From Mixta calida (GTDB taxonomy: Bacteria > Pseudomonadota > Gammaproteobacteria > Enterobacterales > Enterobacteriaceae), in NCBI RefSeq assembly GCF_002953215.1, contig NZ_CP026378.1:186001-250000 (forward strand): DNA of 64,000 bases, written 5' to 3'. Of this stretch, positions 19,359 to 28,093 are shown one piece after another. The notes below the pieces were generated by a model. That model was not told the origin of the DNA and searched no databases. It saw only the letters and a program-made list of their open reading frames with translations. Positions within the stretch are counted from its first letter, which is position 1. Each line of letters begins with the position of its first letter. The translations under genes were made by a program, and so were the position numbers.

Positions 19359-19425
19359 AGATTTCTCCCCTGCTCTGGTTAAATATTGCTTGCAATTATG
19401 TAGTACGCTATTTATATTGTCACGC

Positions 19426-19884
19426 ATGAGTACACATCAAGATGACAAAAAAGCGCCGGGCGCGCCACTGCTGCTGGATAACCAGTTCTGCTTCGCCCTT
19501 TACTCAGCCAATCTGGCGATGCATAAACTTTATCGCCAACTGCTGACGCAGCTCGACATCACCTATCCGCAATATCTGGTGATGCTGGTGCTGTGGGAGC
19601 GCGATGACGTTACGGTCTCCGATATCGGCGAGCGTTTGTTTCTCGACTCCGCCACGCTGACGCCGCTGTTGAAACGGCTGGAGGCGGCGGGGCTGGTGTC
19701 ACGCCAGCGCTCGCGGCAGGATGAGCGCCAGGTGGTGGTCACGCTGACGGAGCAAGGCCGCGCGCTACGCGAAAAAGCGTTAAGCATTCCTGAATCGGTT
19801 ATTTGCGCCTCGGACTGCGATGTCGAGACGTTACAGACCCTTAAGGGCCAGCTTGATCGGCTGCGGGATAATCTGGTTCGCTAG
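19426..19884 (+). CDS. ohrR: OhrR, MarR-family organic hydroperoxide sensor-repressor
   Basis: A 152-residue MarR-family winged-helix repressor that responds to organic peroxides through cysteine oxidation. The sensing Cys22 sits in [11 protein letters not shown], and further cysteines at 127 and 131 fit a two-cysteine type sensor as in Xanthomonas OhrR (C22/C127). The winged helix covers about residues 60-110, with [20 protein letters not shown] as recognition region. It lies 113 bp upstream of ohr, its expected target. The frame is open upstream of the ATG, but those codons overlap the divergent gene. Confidence 0.93.
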   Translation: MSTHQDDKKAPGAPLLLDNQFCFALYSANLAMHKLYRQLLTQLDITYPQYLVMLVLWERDDVTVSDIGERLFLDSATLTPLLKRLEAAGLVSRQRSRQDERQVVVTLTEQGRALREKALSIPESVICASDCDVETLQTLKGQLDRLRDNLVR

Positions 19885-19944
19885 TCCTGTTGTCCAGCCA
19901 CTGGACAGAGTGGCTGAACAAACTAACCTTTTTAATGTCGTACT

Positions 19945-19968
19945 AATTAAATCGTTCGCTATTTAATT
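19945..19968. promoter_or_regulatory. Candidate OhrR operator before ohr
   Basis: A perfect inverted repeat AATTAAAT, 8-nt spacer, ATTTAATT lies between ohrR and ohr, 30 bp before the ohr start. OhrR operators are AT-rich dyads built on AATTAAATT-like arms, so this is a good candidate. Confidence 0.55.
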
Positions 19969-19997
19969 GTGAATAAACAAACAGGAAGGGGATTTAT

Positions 19998-20429
19998 ATG
20001 TCATTAGAAAAAGTCATCTATCGTGCAAAAGCAAAAGCTACGGGTGGACGTGATGGCCGCGCCACCTCTTCTGACGGCGTACTGGACGTGAAGCTGGGCG
20101 TACCGAAAGAGATGGGCGGCGCCGGCGGCGAAGTCACTAACCCAGAACAGCTGTTCGCCGCTGGTTATTCCGCCTGCTTCCTGGGCGCGATGAAGTTCGT
20201 CGCCTCGCGTGACAAAATCGCCATGCCGAAAGAGGCCTTTATCGAAGGCGAGGTGGGCATTGGTCCGCTACCGACCGGTTTTGGCATTGAAGCTACGCTG
20301 AATATTCATCTGCCAGGCATGGACCAGGCGGAAGCGCAGAAGCTGGTCGACGCCGCGCATATCGTTTGTCCTTACTCTAACGCCACCCGCGACAACATCG
20401 ACGTGACTCTGAATATCATCAACGCCTGA
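19998..20429 (+). CDS. ohr: Ohr, organic hydroperoxide resistance peroxidase
   Basis: Thiol peroxidase of the OsmC/Ohr family that reduces organic hydroperoxides using lipoylated protein reductants. The 143-residue product has the two reactive cysteines at positions 60 ([10 protein letters not shown]) and 124 ([11 protein letters not shown]), and the conserved N-terminal GGRDG. A strong AGGAAGGGG stretch precedes the ATG. Regulated in all likelihood by the neighbouring OhrR. Confidence 0.95.
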   Translation: MSLEKVIYRAKAKATGGRDGRATSSDGVLDVKLGVPKEMGGAGGEVTNPEQLFAAGYSACFLGAMKFVASRDKIAMPKEAFIEGEVGIGPLPTGFGIEATLNIHLPGMDQAEAQKLVDAAHIVCPYSNATRDNIDVTLNIINA

Positions 20430-20436
20430 TATCCCG

Positions 20437-20464
20437 CCGCGCGCGTTCTGACGCGCGGCTTTCC
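20437..20464 (+). terminator. Probable terminator of ohr
   Basis: A 7-bp GC stem (CCGCGCG / CGCGCGG) with an 8-nt loop starts 8 bp after the ohr stop, followed by CTTTCCCTC. The T tract is weak. Confidence 0.5.
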
Positions 20465-20703
20465 CTCTCTCTGGCTATCAAACTGTGCGTTTTCTCGTCA
20501 CGATGGCGAAATTTCGCTGATCCTGATGCCTGACTGTGGTTTACTGCCCACGCTCCACCGGAAAAGGTTCCTTTTTCCGTTCAGAATCCTCTTGTTCATC
20601 ACGCTGTGAGAATAATGCGATTGTCGGTAAGAACTCTGGCGCAGCGGAGCGGTCTGAATATCGTTTGTAAAGCATATGTTGCGCCGGGAATAAAGAAGGT
20701 CGA

Positions 20704-22395
20704 ATGAATTATATAAAATCACTCACTCAGCAAAAGCTGTCTCTTTTGCTGTCGCTCTACATTGGCATTTTGTTGAATTTGCCCATATTTTACCGCCGAT
20801 TTGATCCATTTCTGAATAAATCCACGCTCACTGACTGGCTGTCGGCCGGGGCGGAAGTCATGGCTATCGTTCTGCTGACTTTCTTCCTGATGCGTCTGCT
20901 GTCGCTGGGCGGCAAGCTGTTTTATCGTATTCTCGCTACCGTGCTGGTGCTGATCTCGGTGGCCGCCGCCTACTATATGGCCTTTTTCAACGTGGTGATC
21001 GGCTACGGCATCGTGGCTTCGGTGATGACCACCGATATCGATCTCTCGAAAGAGGTAGTGGGCTATCAGTTTGTACTGTGGATGGTGCTGGTCAGCGCGC
21101 TGCCGCTGCTGATGATCTGGCGCAACCGCCTGCGCATGACGCTGATTGAACAGTTAAAAACGCCGGGACAGCGTCTGAAGCCGTTGGGCATTATGCTGCT
21201 GGCGGTCGTGCTGGTGTGGCTGCCGATCCGCTATTTCGACAAGCTGCAAAAAGCGAATGAAGAGATCACCAATATCGACCTGCCGAGCTATGGCGGCGTG
21301 GTGGCGCACTCTTATCTGCCTTCCAACTGGCTGTCGGCGCTGGGCCTGTTCACCTGGACGCACCTTGATGAAGCGGTGGACGGGCAGGAGCTGCTGGACC
21401 CGGCGAAGAAATTCACTTACGTGGCGCCGCCGGGCATCGACGACACCTACGTGGTGTTCGTGATCGGCGAGACCACCCGCTGGGATCATATGGGACTGCT
21501 GGGCTACGAGCGCGACACCACGCCGAAGCTTTCCCATGAGAAAAACGTGGTGGCATTCCGCGGCGAATCGTGCGACACCGCCACCAAGCTCTCGCTGCGC
21601 TGCATGTTTGTGCGCGAAGGCGGCACTATGGATAATCCGGGCCGCACGCTGAAAGAAGAGAACGTTTTCGCGGTGCTGAAATCGCTGGGCTTTAGCTCTG
21701 AGCTGTTCGCCATGCAGAGCGAAGTCTGGTTTTACGACAACAGTCATGCGGATAACTTCGCCTTCCGCGAGCAGATCGGCTCTGAGCGCCGCAATCAGGG
21801 CAAGCCGGTTGACGATATGCTTTTGATCCCGGAACTGAAGGCGTCGCTCGATCGTCATCCGAACGGCAAACATCTGGTGGTGCTGCATACCAAAGGCTCG
21901 CACTATCTTTATTCCCAGCGCTATCCGCGCAGCTACGCGCGCTATACGCCGGAGTGTATGGGCGTAGATGATAAGTGCAGCAAGGCGCAGCTGATTAACG
22001 CCTTCGATAACTCGGTGCTTTATACCGACAGTGTGCTGGACAGCGTCTATGACCAGCTGCGCGACAAGAAGGCGATCGTCTTCTATGCCGCCGACCACGG
22101 TGAGTCGATCAGCGATAATATGCACCTGCACGGCACGCCGCGCGACATGGCGCCGCCGGAGCAGTTCCGCGTGCCGATGATCGTCTGGGCGTCCGACAGC
22201 TGGCTGGCGGATGGGCGCAACAAGCAGGCGTTTGAACGTTTACAGGCGCAGCAGCGCGTAGGAAAAACCCATCGCCATGTTGAACTGTTTGATACCCTTC
22301 TCGGCTGCCTGGGTTACACCTCGCCGGACGGCGGCATTAAAGCGGACAACAACTGGTGTCAGGCGCCTGCCGCCGGCGCGGTAAGCAAAAGCTAA
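20704..22395 (+). CDS. eptB: EptB, Kdo phosphoethanolamine transferase
   Basis: Inner-membrane enzyme that adds phosphoethanolamine to the outer Kdo of LPS from the periplasmic side. Length (563 aa) equals E. coli EptB. Five membrane segments occupy residues 10-190; the periplasmic sulfatase-fold domain shows FVIGETTRWDHM (metal site), CDTATKLSLRCMF (catalytic Thr region), HTKGSHYLYSQRYP and AADHGES. It stands alone in front of tRNA-Pro, as in E. coli. In E. coli eptB is controlled by small RNAs and sigma E; nothing equivalent was identified here. Confidence 0.95.
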   Translation: MNYIKSLTQQKLSLLLSLYIGILLNLPIFYRRFDPFLNKSTLTDWLSAGAEVMAIVLLTFFLMRLLSLGGKLFYRILATVLVLISVAAAYYMAFFNVVIGYGIVASVMTTDIDLSKEVVGYQFVLWMVLVSALPLLMIWRNRLRMTLIEQLKTPGQRLKPLGIMLLAVVLVWLPIRYFDKLQKANEEITNIDLPSYGGVVAHSYLPSNWLSALGLFTWTHLDEAVDGQELLDPAKKFTYVAPPGIDDTYVVFVIGETTRWDHMGLLGYERDTTPKLSHEKNVVAFRGESCDTATKLSLRCMFVREGGTMDNPGRTLKEENVFAVLKSLGFSSELFAMQSEVWFYDNSHADNFAFREQIGSERRNQGKPVDDMLLIPELKASLDRHPNGKHLVVLHTKGSHYLYSQRYPRSYARYTPECMGVDDKCSKAQLINAFDNSVLYTDSVLDSVYDQLRDKKAIVFYAADHGESISDNMHLHGTPRDMAPPEQFRVPMIVWASDSWLADGRNKQAFERLQAQQRVGKTHRHVELFDTLLGCLGYTSPDGGIKADNNWCQAPAAGAVSKS

Positions 22396-22464
22396 TCCCG
22401 CGGCTGGCGCGCCGCCGACGTGAATGCTTTTCAGCCAGTTGACGCGCTCAACGTGAAAAAGTCA

Positions 22465-22503
22465 TTGACGCCTGGCGGCGACCTCAGTAAGATGCGCCCC
22501 CAT
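22465..22503 (+). promoter_or_regulatory. tRNA-Pro promoter with GC-rich discriminator
   Basis: TTGACG (-35) and TAAGAT (-10 at 22488-22493) are separated by 17 bp. The -10 is followed by GCGCCCC, the type of GC-rich discriminator found in stringently controlled stable RNA promoters. Confidence 0.75.
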
Positions 22504-22580
22504 CGGCGAGTAGCGCAGCCTGGTAGCGCAACACGTTCGGGACGTGTGGGTCGGAGGTTCAAATCCTCTCTCGCCGACCA
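22504..22580 (+). tRNA. proK: tRNA-Pro (anticodon CGG)
   Basis: A 77-nt tRNA gene with encoded CCA end. The acceptor arms CGGCGAG and CTCGCCG pair, the D-loop contains GCCTGGTAGCGCA, the anticodon loop is TTCGGGA, and the T-arm is AGAGG mirrored around TTCAAAT. It matches E. coli proK in sequence and location between eptB and dppA. Confidence 0.97.
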
Positions 22581-22588
22581 AATTCCCA

Positions 22589-22617
22589 ACCCCAGACAGC
22601 AATGACTGGGGTTTTTG
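22589..22617 (+). terminator. Terminator of tRNA-Pro
   Basis: Stem ACCCCAG / CTGGGGT with a 10-nt loop followed by TTTTTG, immediately after the tRNA. Confidence 0.8.
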
Positions 22618-23315
22618 CGTTTTAGCGCCGGTCAATGCGCCCGGCATTTTACCTCCCGCCTTCTCGCCTGGATGGGTCAGATATATCTTACCGTTATGGT
22701 TTTTCTTTCCGACATAACTTCTTCTTTTATCCAGCTCGCATGCGCAATCGCCTTTAACCGTTATTAATCGCCCTCTCAAAGGAATAAGGCGCGCCCAGCC
22801 TGAGATCGAATCTTATTTCGCGTCACATCCTTCCTCTGTCCGATTGTTGCCCGTCGCTGATTTCCTGCGCCACAGGCGTAGCATTTTTTGCTGTTACTCA
22901 GGCTTAACAGCCATCAAATCGTTCAGTTATTCAGCGTTCAACGATAAATTTTAAAGGTTTTTTCGCCGTCGAACCCACTGCGACGCTCGCTTTTTACCCG
23001 TTTTTTATCGGGCTAATCCGTTAAGAGATGAATTATTCAGCTGTTTTTGTTAGTGGAAGGTTTTTTTTATGTTTGCTTGCTGTTTCTCACACTCTGTGTA
23101 AATACCTGACATCTGTATTGACGTGCTTGCAATCTGTTGACAAATTGATGTTTCACCGAGGTAAGGGAAGCGGATTCTTCTGATAGATTTCTTACTGTCA
23201 GAGTCAACAAACCCTCACTTATCTCCTGATGCCTTCGGGCAGCTCGCACCGACCGCACAAAAAAAACAGAGGCCGGGCACACGCGCAAACACACATCACA
23301 CATTGGAGCATAAGC
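22618..23315 (+). promoter_or_regulatory. dppA upstream region
   Basis: About 700 bp without a gene. It includes an unassigned TTGACA at 23137-23142 that may be part of the dppA promoter and a T-rich tract near 23060. The end nearest dppA is C/A-rich and is listed as a GcvB target. In E. coli dppA has a long leader, consistent with this gap. Confidence 0.5.
23278..23304 (+). promoter_or_regulatory. C/A-rich putative GcvB small-RNA target in the dppA leader
   Basis: The leader just before the dppA ribosome-binding site is almost free of T and G (CACACGCGCAAACACACATC and onward). GcvB of enterobacteria represses dppA by pairing its G/U-rich R1 region with such C/A-rich stretches, so binding here would block translation. 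Confidence 0.6.
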
Positions 23316-24926
23316 ATGAGTATTTCCTTGGCTAAATCAGGGGTGCTAAAGGTTGGTCTGAGCCTGATCGCAATGACCGTGGCCGCCAGCGTTCAGGCTA
23401 AGACTCTGGTCTATTGTTCAGAAGGCTCGCCGGAAGGATTTAACCCGCAGCTGTTCACGTCCGGCACCACCTATGACGCCAGTTCGCGCCAGGTTTACAA
23501 CCGTTTGGTGGAGTTCACTATCGGCACGACGGAACTGCATCCGGCGCTGGCTGAGAAGTGGGACGTCAGCGAAGACGGCAAAACCTATACCTTTCACCTG
23601 CGTAAAGGGGTGAAATGGCACACGACAAAAGATTTCAAGCCGACCCGCGACTTCAATGCGGATGATGTGGTGTTCACCTTCGAGCGTCAGCTCGACAAGA
23701 ACAACAAATATCATGGCGTTTCCGGCGGCAACTACGAATACTTTGAAGGCATGGATATGCCGAACCTGATCAGCAAGATCGAGAAGGTGGACGACTATAC
23801 CGTGCGTTTCACTCTGACGCGTCAGGAAGCGCCGTTCCTTGCCGACCTCGGCATGGATTTCGCCTCGATTCTGTCAGCGGAATATGCCGACAAGATGCTT
23901 CAGGCGGGCACGCCGGAGAAAGTGGACCTGAACCCGGTCGGCACCGGCCCGTTCCAGCTGCTGCAATACCAGAAAGATTCCCGCATCCTGTATAAAGCCA
24001 ACGCCGAATACTGGGGCACCAAGCCGAAAGTCGACCGCCTGGTCTTCTCTATCACGCCGGACGCCTCGGTGCGCTACGCCAAGCTGCAAAAAGGCGAGTG
24101 CCAGGTCATGCCGTATCCAAACCCGGCGGATATCGCGCGCATGAAGCAGGATAAAAACATCAACCTGATGGAGCAGCCTGGCCTGAACGTCGGCTATCTC
24201 TCCTTCAACGTTGAGAAAAAACCGCTGGATAACCTCAAAGTGCGTCAGGCGCTGACGATGGCGGTCAATAAGAAAGCGATCATCGACGCCGTCTATCAGG
24301 GCGCTGGCCAGTCGGCGAAGAACCTGATCCCGCCGACCATGTGGGGCTACAACGACGCGGTGCAGGATTACCCTTACGATCCGGCTAAGGCCAAAGAACT
24401 GCTGAAAGAAGCGGGCATGGCCGACGGCTTCTCTATCGACCTGTGGGCGATGCCGGTACAGCGTCCTTACAACCCGAACGCGCGCCGTATGGCGGAGATG
24501 ATTCAGGCTGACTGGGCGAAAATCGGCGTGAAAGCCAAAATCGTTACCTACGAGTGGGGCGAGTACCTGAAGCGCGCCAAAGATGGCGAACATCAGACGG
24601 TGATGATGGGCTGGACCGGCGACAATGGGGATCCGGATAACTTCTTCGCCACGCTGTTCAGCTGCGCGGCGGCGAAAGACGGCTCCAACTATTCACGCTG
24701 GTGCGACAAGTCATTTGAAGATTTGATTCAGCCTGCCCGTGCGACGGACGACCATCAGAAACGTATCGAACTTTACAAGCAGGCTCAGGTAGTGATGCAC
24801 GATCAAGCGCCCACGCTGATCATCGCGCACTCCACCGTCTATGAGCCGGTCAGTAAAAAAGTGTCCAACTACGTGGTGGATCCACTGGGCGGTCACTACT
24901 TCGTTAACGTCGATATCGCTGAATAA
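23316..24926 (+). CDS. dppA: DppA, periplasmic dipeptide (and heme) binding protein
   Basis: Solute-binding protein of the dipeptide ABC importer; in E. coli it also serves heme uptake and peptide chemotaxis. The 536-residue product (E. coli 535) has a 28-residue signal peptide ending VQA before KTLVYCSEGSPEGFNP. The SBP family 5 core follows throughout. The ATG follows TTGGAGCAT, a good ribosome-binding site; the open frame upstream is leader sequence. First gene of dppABCDF; a strong hairpin separates it from dppB. Confidence 0.96.
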   Translation: MSISLAKSGVLKVGLSLIAMTVAASVQAKTLVYCSEGSPEGFNPQLFTSGTTYDASSRQVYNRLVEFTIGTTELHPALAEKWDVSEDGKTYTFHLRKGVKWHTTKDFKPTRDFNADDVVFTFERQLDKNNKYHGVSGGNYEYFEGMDMPNLISKIEKVDDYTVRFTLTRQEAPFLADLGMDFASILSAEYADKMLQAGTPEKVDLNPVGTGPFQLLQYQKDSRILYKANAEYWGTKPKVDRLVFSITPDASVRYAKLQKGECQVMPYPNPADIARMKQDKNINLMEQPGLNVGYLSFNVEKKPLDNLKVRQALTMAVNKKAIIDAVYQGAGQSAKNLIPPTMWGYNDAVQDYPYDPAKAKELLKEAGMADGFSIDLWAMPVQRPYNPNARRMAEMIQADWAKIGVKAKIVTYEWGEYLKRAKDGEHQTVMMGWTGDNGDPDNFFATLFSCAAAKDGSNYSRWCDKSFEDLIQPARATDDHQKRIELYKQAQVVMHDQAPTLIIAHSTVYEPVSKKVSNYVVDPLGGHYFVNVDIAE

Positions 24927-24965
24927 TCAACGGGGCCGGCAGCCGCTGGCCCGAACTGTCTCGTC

Positions 24966-25002
24966 GCGATGGCTGCCTGCACAGGTTGCAGGCAGCCATC
25001 GC
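24966..25002 (+). promoter_or_regulatory. Strong hairpin in the dppA-dppB gap
   Basis: A perfect 16-bp inverted repeat (GCGATGGCTGCCTGCA and its complement) with a 5-nt loop lies 40 bp after dppA. It has no T tract, so it is more likely an mRNA-stabilising or attenuating element that raises DppA over the permease than a full terminator. Confidence 0.65.
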
Positions 25003-25159
25003 CCGACGGCGATATTTGTGGGCTGAACGCATGTCATCCCCTTTCCCGGACGAAAAAAAGGCTAAGGCGCAACCTGTTGCGTCGCGGTTGGCTTCACGCC
25101 ATCGCAGGATGTGAGCAAAACTCGCCCAACGCGGCGGGATAAAAACAGAGAAACGGAAT

Positions 25160-26179
25160 ATGTTGCAGTTCATACTCCGACGTTTGGGCCTGGTAATCCC
25201 AACGTTTATCGGTATTACCCTTTTAACCTTCGCCTTCGTGCATCTGATCCCCGGCGATCCGGTGCTGATCATGGCGGGCGAACGCGGGATCTCCCCGGAA
25301 CGCCACGCGCAGCTGATGGCCCAGCTGGGTCTCGATCAGCCGATGTGGAAACAGTATCTCACCTATATCAACGGCGTCCTGCACGGCGACCTCGGCATCT
25401 CCCTGAAAAGCCGCACCCCGGTATGGGACGAGTTCGTGCCGCGCTTTAAGGCGACGCTGGAGCTGGGCTTCTGCGCCATGCTGTTCGCAATGATCGTCGG
25501 CATTCCGGTCGGCGTGCTGGCGGCGGTGAAACGCGGTTCGATTTTCGACCACACTGCGGTCGGCATCTCCCTGACCGGCTATTCGATGCCGATTTTCTGG
25601 TGGGGCATCATGCTGATCATGCTGGTCTCGGTGCAGCTCAACCTGACGCCGGTCTCCGGGCGGCTCGGCGACGCGGTGTTCCTTGACGATACCCAGCCGC
25701 TGACCGGCTTCGTGCTGATCGATACCCTGCTCTGGGGCGAGGCGGGCGACTTCAAAGATGCGGTGATGCATATGATTCTGCCCGCCATCGTGCTGGGCAC
25801 CATTCCGCTGGCGGTGATCGTGCGTATGACGCGCTCCTCGATGCTGGAAGTGCTGGGCGAGGACTATATCCGTACCGCGCGCGCCAAAGGGCTGACGCGC
25901 ATGCGGGTGATTGTGGTCCACGCGCTGCGCAACGCCATGCTGCCGGTGGTGACGGTGATTGGCCTGCAAATCGGCACGCTGCTGGCGGGCGCGATCCTGA
26001 CCGAAACCATCTTCTCCTGGCCTGGGCTGGGTCGCTGGCTGATCGAAGCGTTGCAGCGTCGTGACTACCCGGTGGTGCAGGGCGGCGTGCTGATGGTCGC
26101 CACGTTGATTATCCTGGTTAACCTGCTGGTTGACCTGCTTTACGGCGTGGTTAACCCACGCATCCGACACAAGAAATAA
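25160..26179 (+). CDS. dppB: DppB, dipeptide ABC transporter permease
   Basis: One of two inner-membrane permeases of the dipeptide importer. The 339-residue length equals E. coli DppB. Six membrane segments are visible, and the cytoplasmic coupling loop EDYIRTARAKGLTRMRVI, typical of binding-protein-dependent permeases, lies near residues 232-250. Separated from dppA by 233 bp and from dppC by 12 bp. Confidence 0.96.
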   Translation: MLQFILRRLGLVIPTFIGITLLTFAFVHLIPGDPVLIMAGERGISPERHAQLMAQLGLDQPMWKQYLTYINGVLHGDLGISLKSRTPVWDEFVPRFKATLELGFCAMLFAMIVGIPVGVLAAVKRGSIFDHTAVGISLTGYSMPIFWWGIMLIMLVSVQLNLTPVSGRLGDAVFLDDTQPLTGFVLIDTLLWGEAGDFKDAVMHMILPAIVLGTIPLAVIVRMTRSSMLEVLGEDYIRTARAKGLTRMRVIVVHALRNAMLPVVTVIGLQIGTLLAGAILTETIFSWPGLGRWLIEALQRRDYPVVQGGVLMVATLIILVNLLVDLLYGVVNPRIRHKK

Positions 26180-26191
26180 GGGGGCGCCAGC

Positions 26192-27094
26192 ATGTCTGTA
26201 GTTGATCCTGGCAGCGTAAGCGCTGCACCCACGCCGATGACCCCTTTCCAGGAATTCTGGCACTACTTTAAACGCAACAAGGGCGCGGTAATCGGCCTGG
26301 TCTATATCGTGATTATGGTGCTGGTGGCGGTATTCGCCGGCCTGCTGGCGCCGCACGGCCCGGCGGAACAGTTCCGTGACGCGCTGCTGCATCCGCCGGT
26401 CTGGCAGGAGGGCGGCAGCTGGCAATATATCCTCGGCACCGATGACGTGGGCCGCGACGTGCTGTCGCGCCTGATGTACGGCGCGCGCCTGTCGCTGCTG
26501 GTGGGCTGTCTGGTGGTGCTGCTGTCGCTGATCCTCGGCGTCATCCTCGGCCTGCTGGCTGGCTACGTCGGCGGCGCGCTCGACGCAGCTATTATGCGTC
26601 TGGTGGATATTATGCTGGCGCTGCCGAGCCTGCTGCTGGCGCTGGTGCTGGTGGCGATTTTCGGTCCGTCGATCGTTAACGCCTCGCTGGCGCTGACCTT
26701 CGTCGCGCTGCCGCACTATATCCGCCTGACCCGCGCCGCGGTGCTGGTTGAGGTAAACCGCGATTACGTCACCGCCTCCAGCGTGGCGGGCGCTGGCGCG
26801 CTGCGTCAGATGTTCGTCAATATTCTGCCGAACTGCCTGGCGCCGCTGATCGTTCAGGCGTCGCTGGGTTTCTCCAACGCGATTCTGGATATGGCCGCGC
26901 TGGGCTTTCTCGGTATGGGCGCGCAGCCGCCGACGCCGGAGTGGGGCACCATGCTCTCCGACGTTCTGCAATATGCGCAAAGCGCCTGGTGGGTGGTCAC
27001 TTTCCCTGGACTGGTGATCCTGCTGACGGTACTGGCGTTTAACCTGATGGGCGATGGCTTGCGTGATGCGCTCGACCCGAAACTCAAGCAGTAA
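26192..27094 (+). CDS. dppC: DppC, dipeptide ABC transporter permease
   Basis: Second inner-membrane permease, 300 residues, identical in length to E. coli DppC. The N-terminal cytoplasmic stretch is followed by six membrane segments and the coupling loop NRDYVTASSVAGAGALRQMF near residues 190-210. GGGGGC-rich ribosome-binding sequence precedes the ATG. Pairs with DppB in the membrane. Confidence 0.96.
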   Translation: MSVVDPGSVSAAPTPMTPFQEFWHYFKRNKGAVIGLVYIVIMVLVAVFAGLLAPHGPAEQFRDALLHPPVWQEGGSWQYILGTDDVGRDVLSRLMYGARLSLLVGCLVVLLSLILGVILGLLAGYVGGALDAAIMRLVDIMLALPSLLLALVLVAIFGPSIVNASLALTFVALPHYIRLTRAAVLVEVNRDYVTASSVAGAGALRQMFVNILPNCLAPLIVQASLGFSNAILDMAALGFLGMGAQPPTPEWGTMLSDVLQYAQSAWWVVTFPGLVILLTVLAFNLMGDGLRDALDPKLKQ

Positions 27095-27106
27095 AGAGGC
27101 ACCGAG

Positions 27107-28093
27107 ATGGCGTTATTGAATATAGAAAAACTGTCGGTGCATTTCGGCGATGAAAAAGCACCGTTCCGCGCGGTTGACCGCATTAGCTACCAGGTCGAAC
27201 AGGGCCAGGTTGTGGGCATCGTTGGCGAGTCCGGCTCCGGCAAATCGGTCAGCTCGCTGGCGATTATGGGGCTGATCGACTTCCCCGGCCGCGTCATGGC
27301 GGACAAACTGGAGTTCAACCAGCGCGACCTGAAGCGCATCTCCGAAAAAGAACGTCGCCAGCTGGTGGGCTCGGAAGTGGCGATGATCTTTCAGGACCCC
27401 ATGACCAGCCTGAACCCTTGCTACACCGTGGGCTATCAGATCATGGAAGCGATAAAAGTTCACCAGGGCGGCAACCGTCGCACCCGGCGTCAGCGCGCTA
27501 TCGATCTGCTTAACCAGGTGGGCATTCCCGACCCGGAATCACGTCTTGACGTCTACCCGCATCAGCTTTCCGGCGGGATGAGCCAGCGCGTGATGATCGC
27601 CATGGCGATCGCCTGTCGGCCGCGTCTGCTGATCGCCGACGAACCGACCACGGCGCTCGACGTGACCATCCAGGCGCAGATTATTGAGCTGCTGCTGGAG
27701 CTGCAAAAGCAGGAGAACATGGCGCTGATCCTGATTACGCACGATCTGGCGCTGGTGGCGGAAGCCGCGCAGCACATTATCGTGATGTACGCCGGGCAGG
27801 TGGTGGAGACGGGCAAGGCGAGCGATATCTTTAAGGCGCCGCGCCATCCTTACACCCAGGCGCTGCTGCGCGCCCTGCCGGAGTTCGCAGCGGACAAAGC
27901 GCGTCTGGCCTCGCTGCCGGGCGTGGTGCCGGGGAAATATGATCGTCCCCGCGGCTGTCTGCTGAACCCGCGCTGCCCTTATGCCACCGACCATTGCCGT
28001 GTGGAAGAACCTGAATTACGTGATATTCCAGGGCGTCAGTCCAAGTGTCACTATCCGCTGGATGATGCCGGGAGACCAACCTATGCGTCCTGA
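27107..28093 (+). CDS. dppD: DppD, dipeptide ABC transporter ATPase
   Basis: Cytoplasmic ATPase subunit, 328 residues (E. coli 327). Walker A is GESGSGKS (about residue 40), the signature is LSGGMSQR, Walker B is LLIADEPT and the switch His follows in LITHDLALV. The C-terminal oligopeptide-transporter motif with cysteines ([15 protein letters not shown]) is typical of Dpp/Opp ATPases and can bind an iron-sulfur cluster. Its end overlaps dppF by 11 bp. Confidence 0.96.
   Translation: MALLNIEKLSVHFGDEKAPFRAVDRISYQVEQGQVVGIVGESGSGKSVSSLAIMGLIDFPGRVMADKLEFNQRDLKRISEKERRQLVGSEVAMIFQDPMTSLNPCYTVGYQIMEAIKVHQGGNRRTRRQRAIDLLNQVGIPDPESRLDVYPHQLSGGMSQRVMIAMAIACRPRLLIADEPTTALDVTIQAQIIELLLELQKQENMALILITHDLALVAEAAQHIIVMYAGQVVETGKASDIFKAPRHPYTQALLRALPEFAADKARLASLPGVVPGKYDRPRGCLLNPRCPYATDHCRVEEPELRDIPGRQSKCHYPLDDAGRPTYAS

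Noticed and set aside
21154-22131. 325-codon minus-strand frame opposite eptB
   Set aside because: Antisense shadow; arginine/histidine-rich and without recognisable domain.
22420-22605. 61-codon frame covering the tRNA-Pro gene
   Set aside because: It translates the tRNA and its promoter.
23067-23303. 78-codon minus-strand frame in the dppA leader
   Set aside because: Lies over the promoter and GcvB site of dppA, with no homologue recognised.
25223-26980. 585-codon minus-strand frame opposite dppB-dppC
   Set aside because: His/Gln/Arg-rich composition typical of the antisense of GC-rich membrane-protein genes; no motif.
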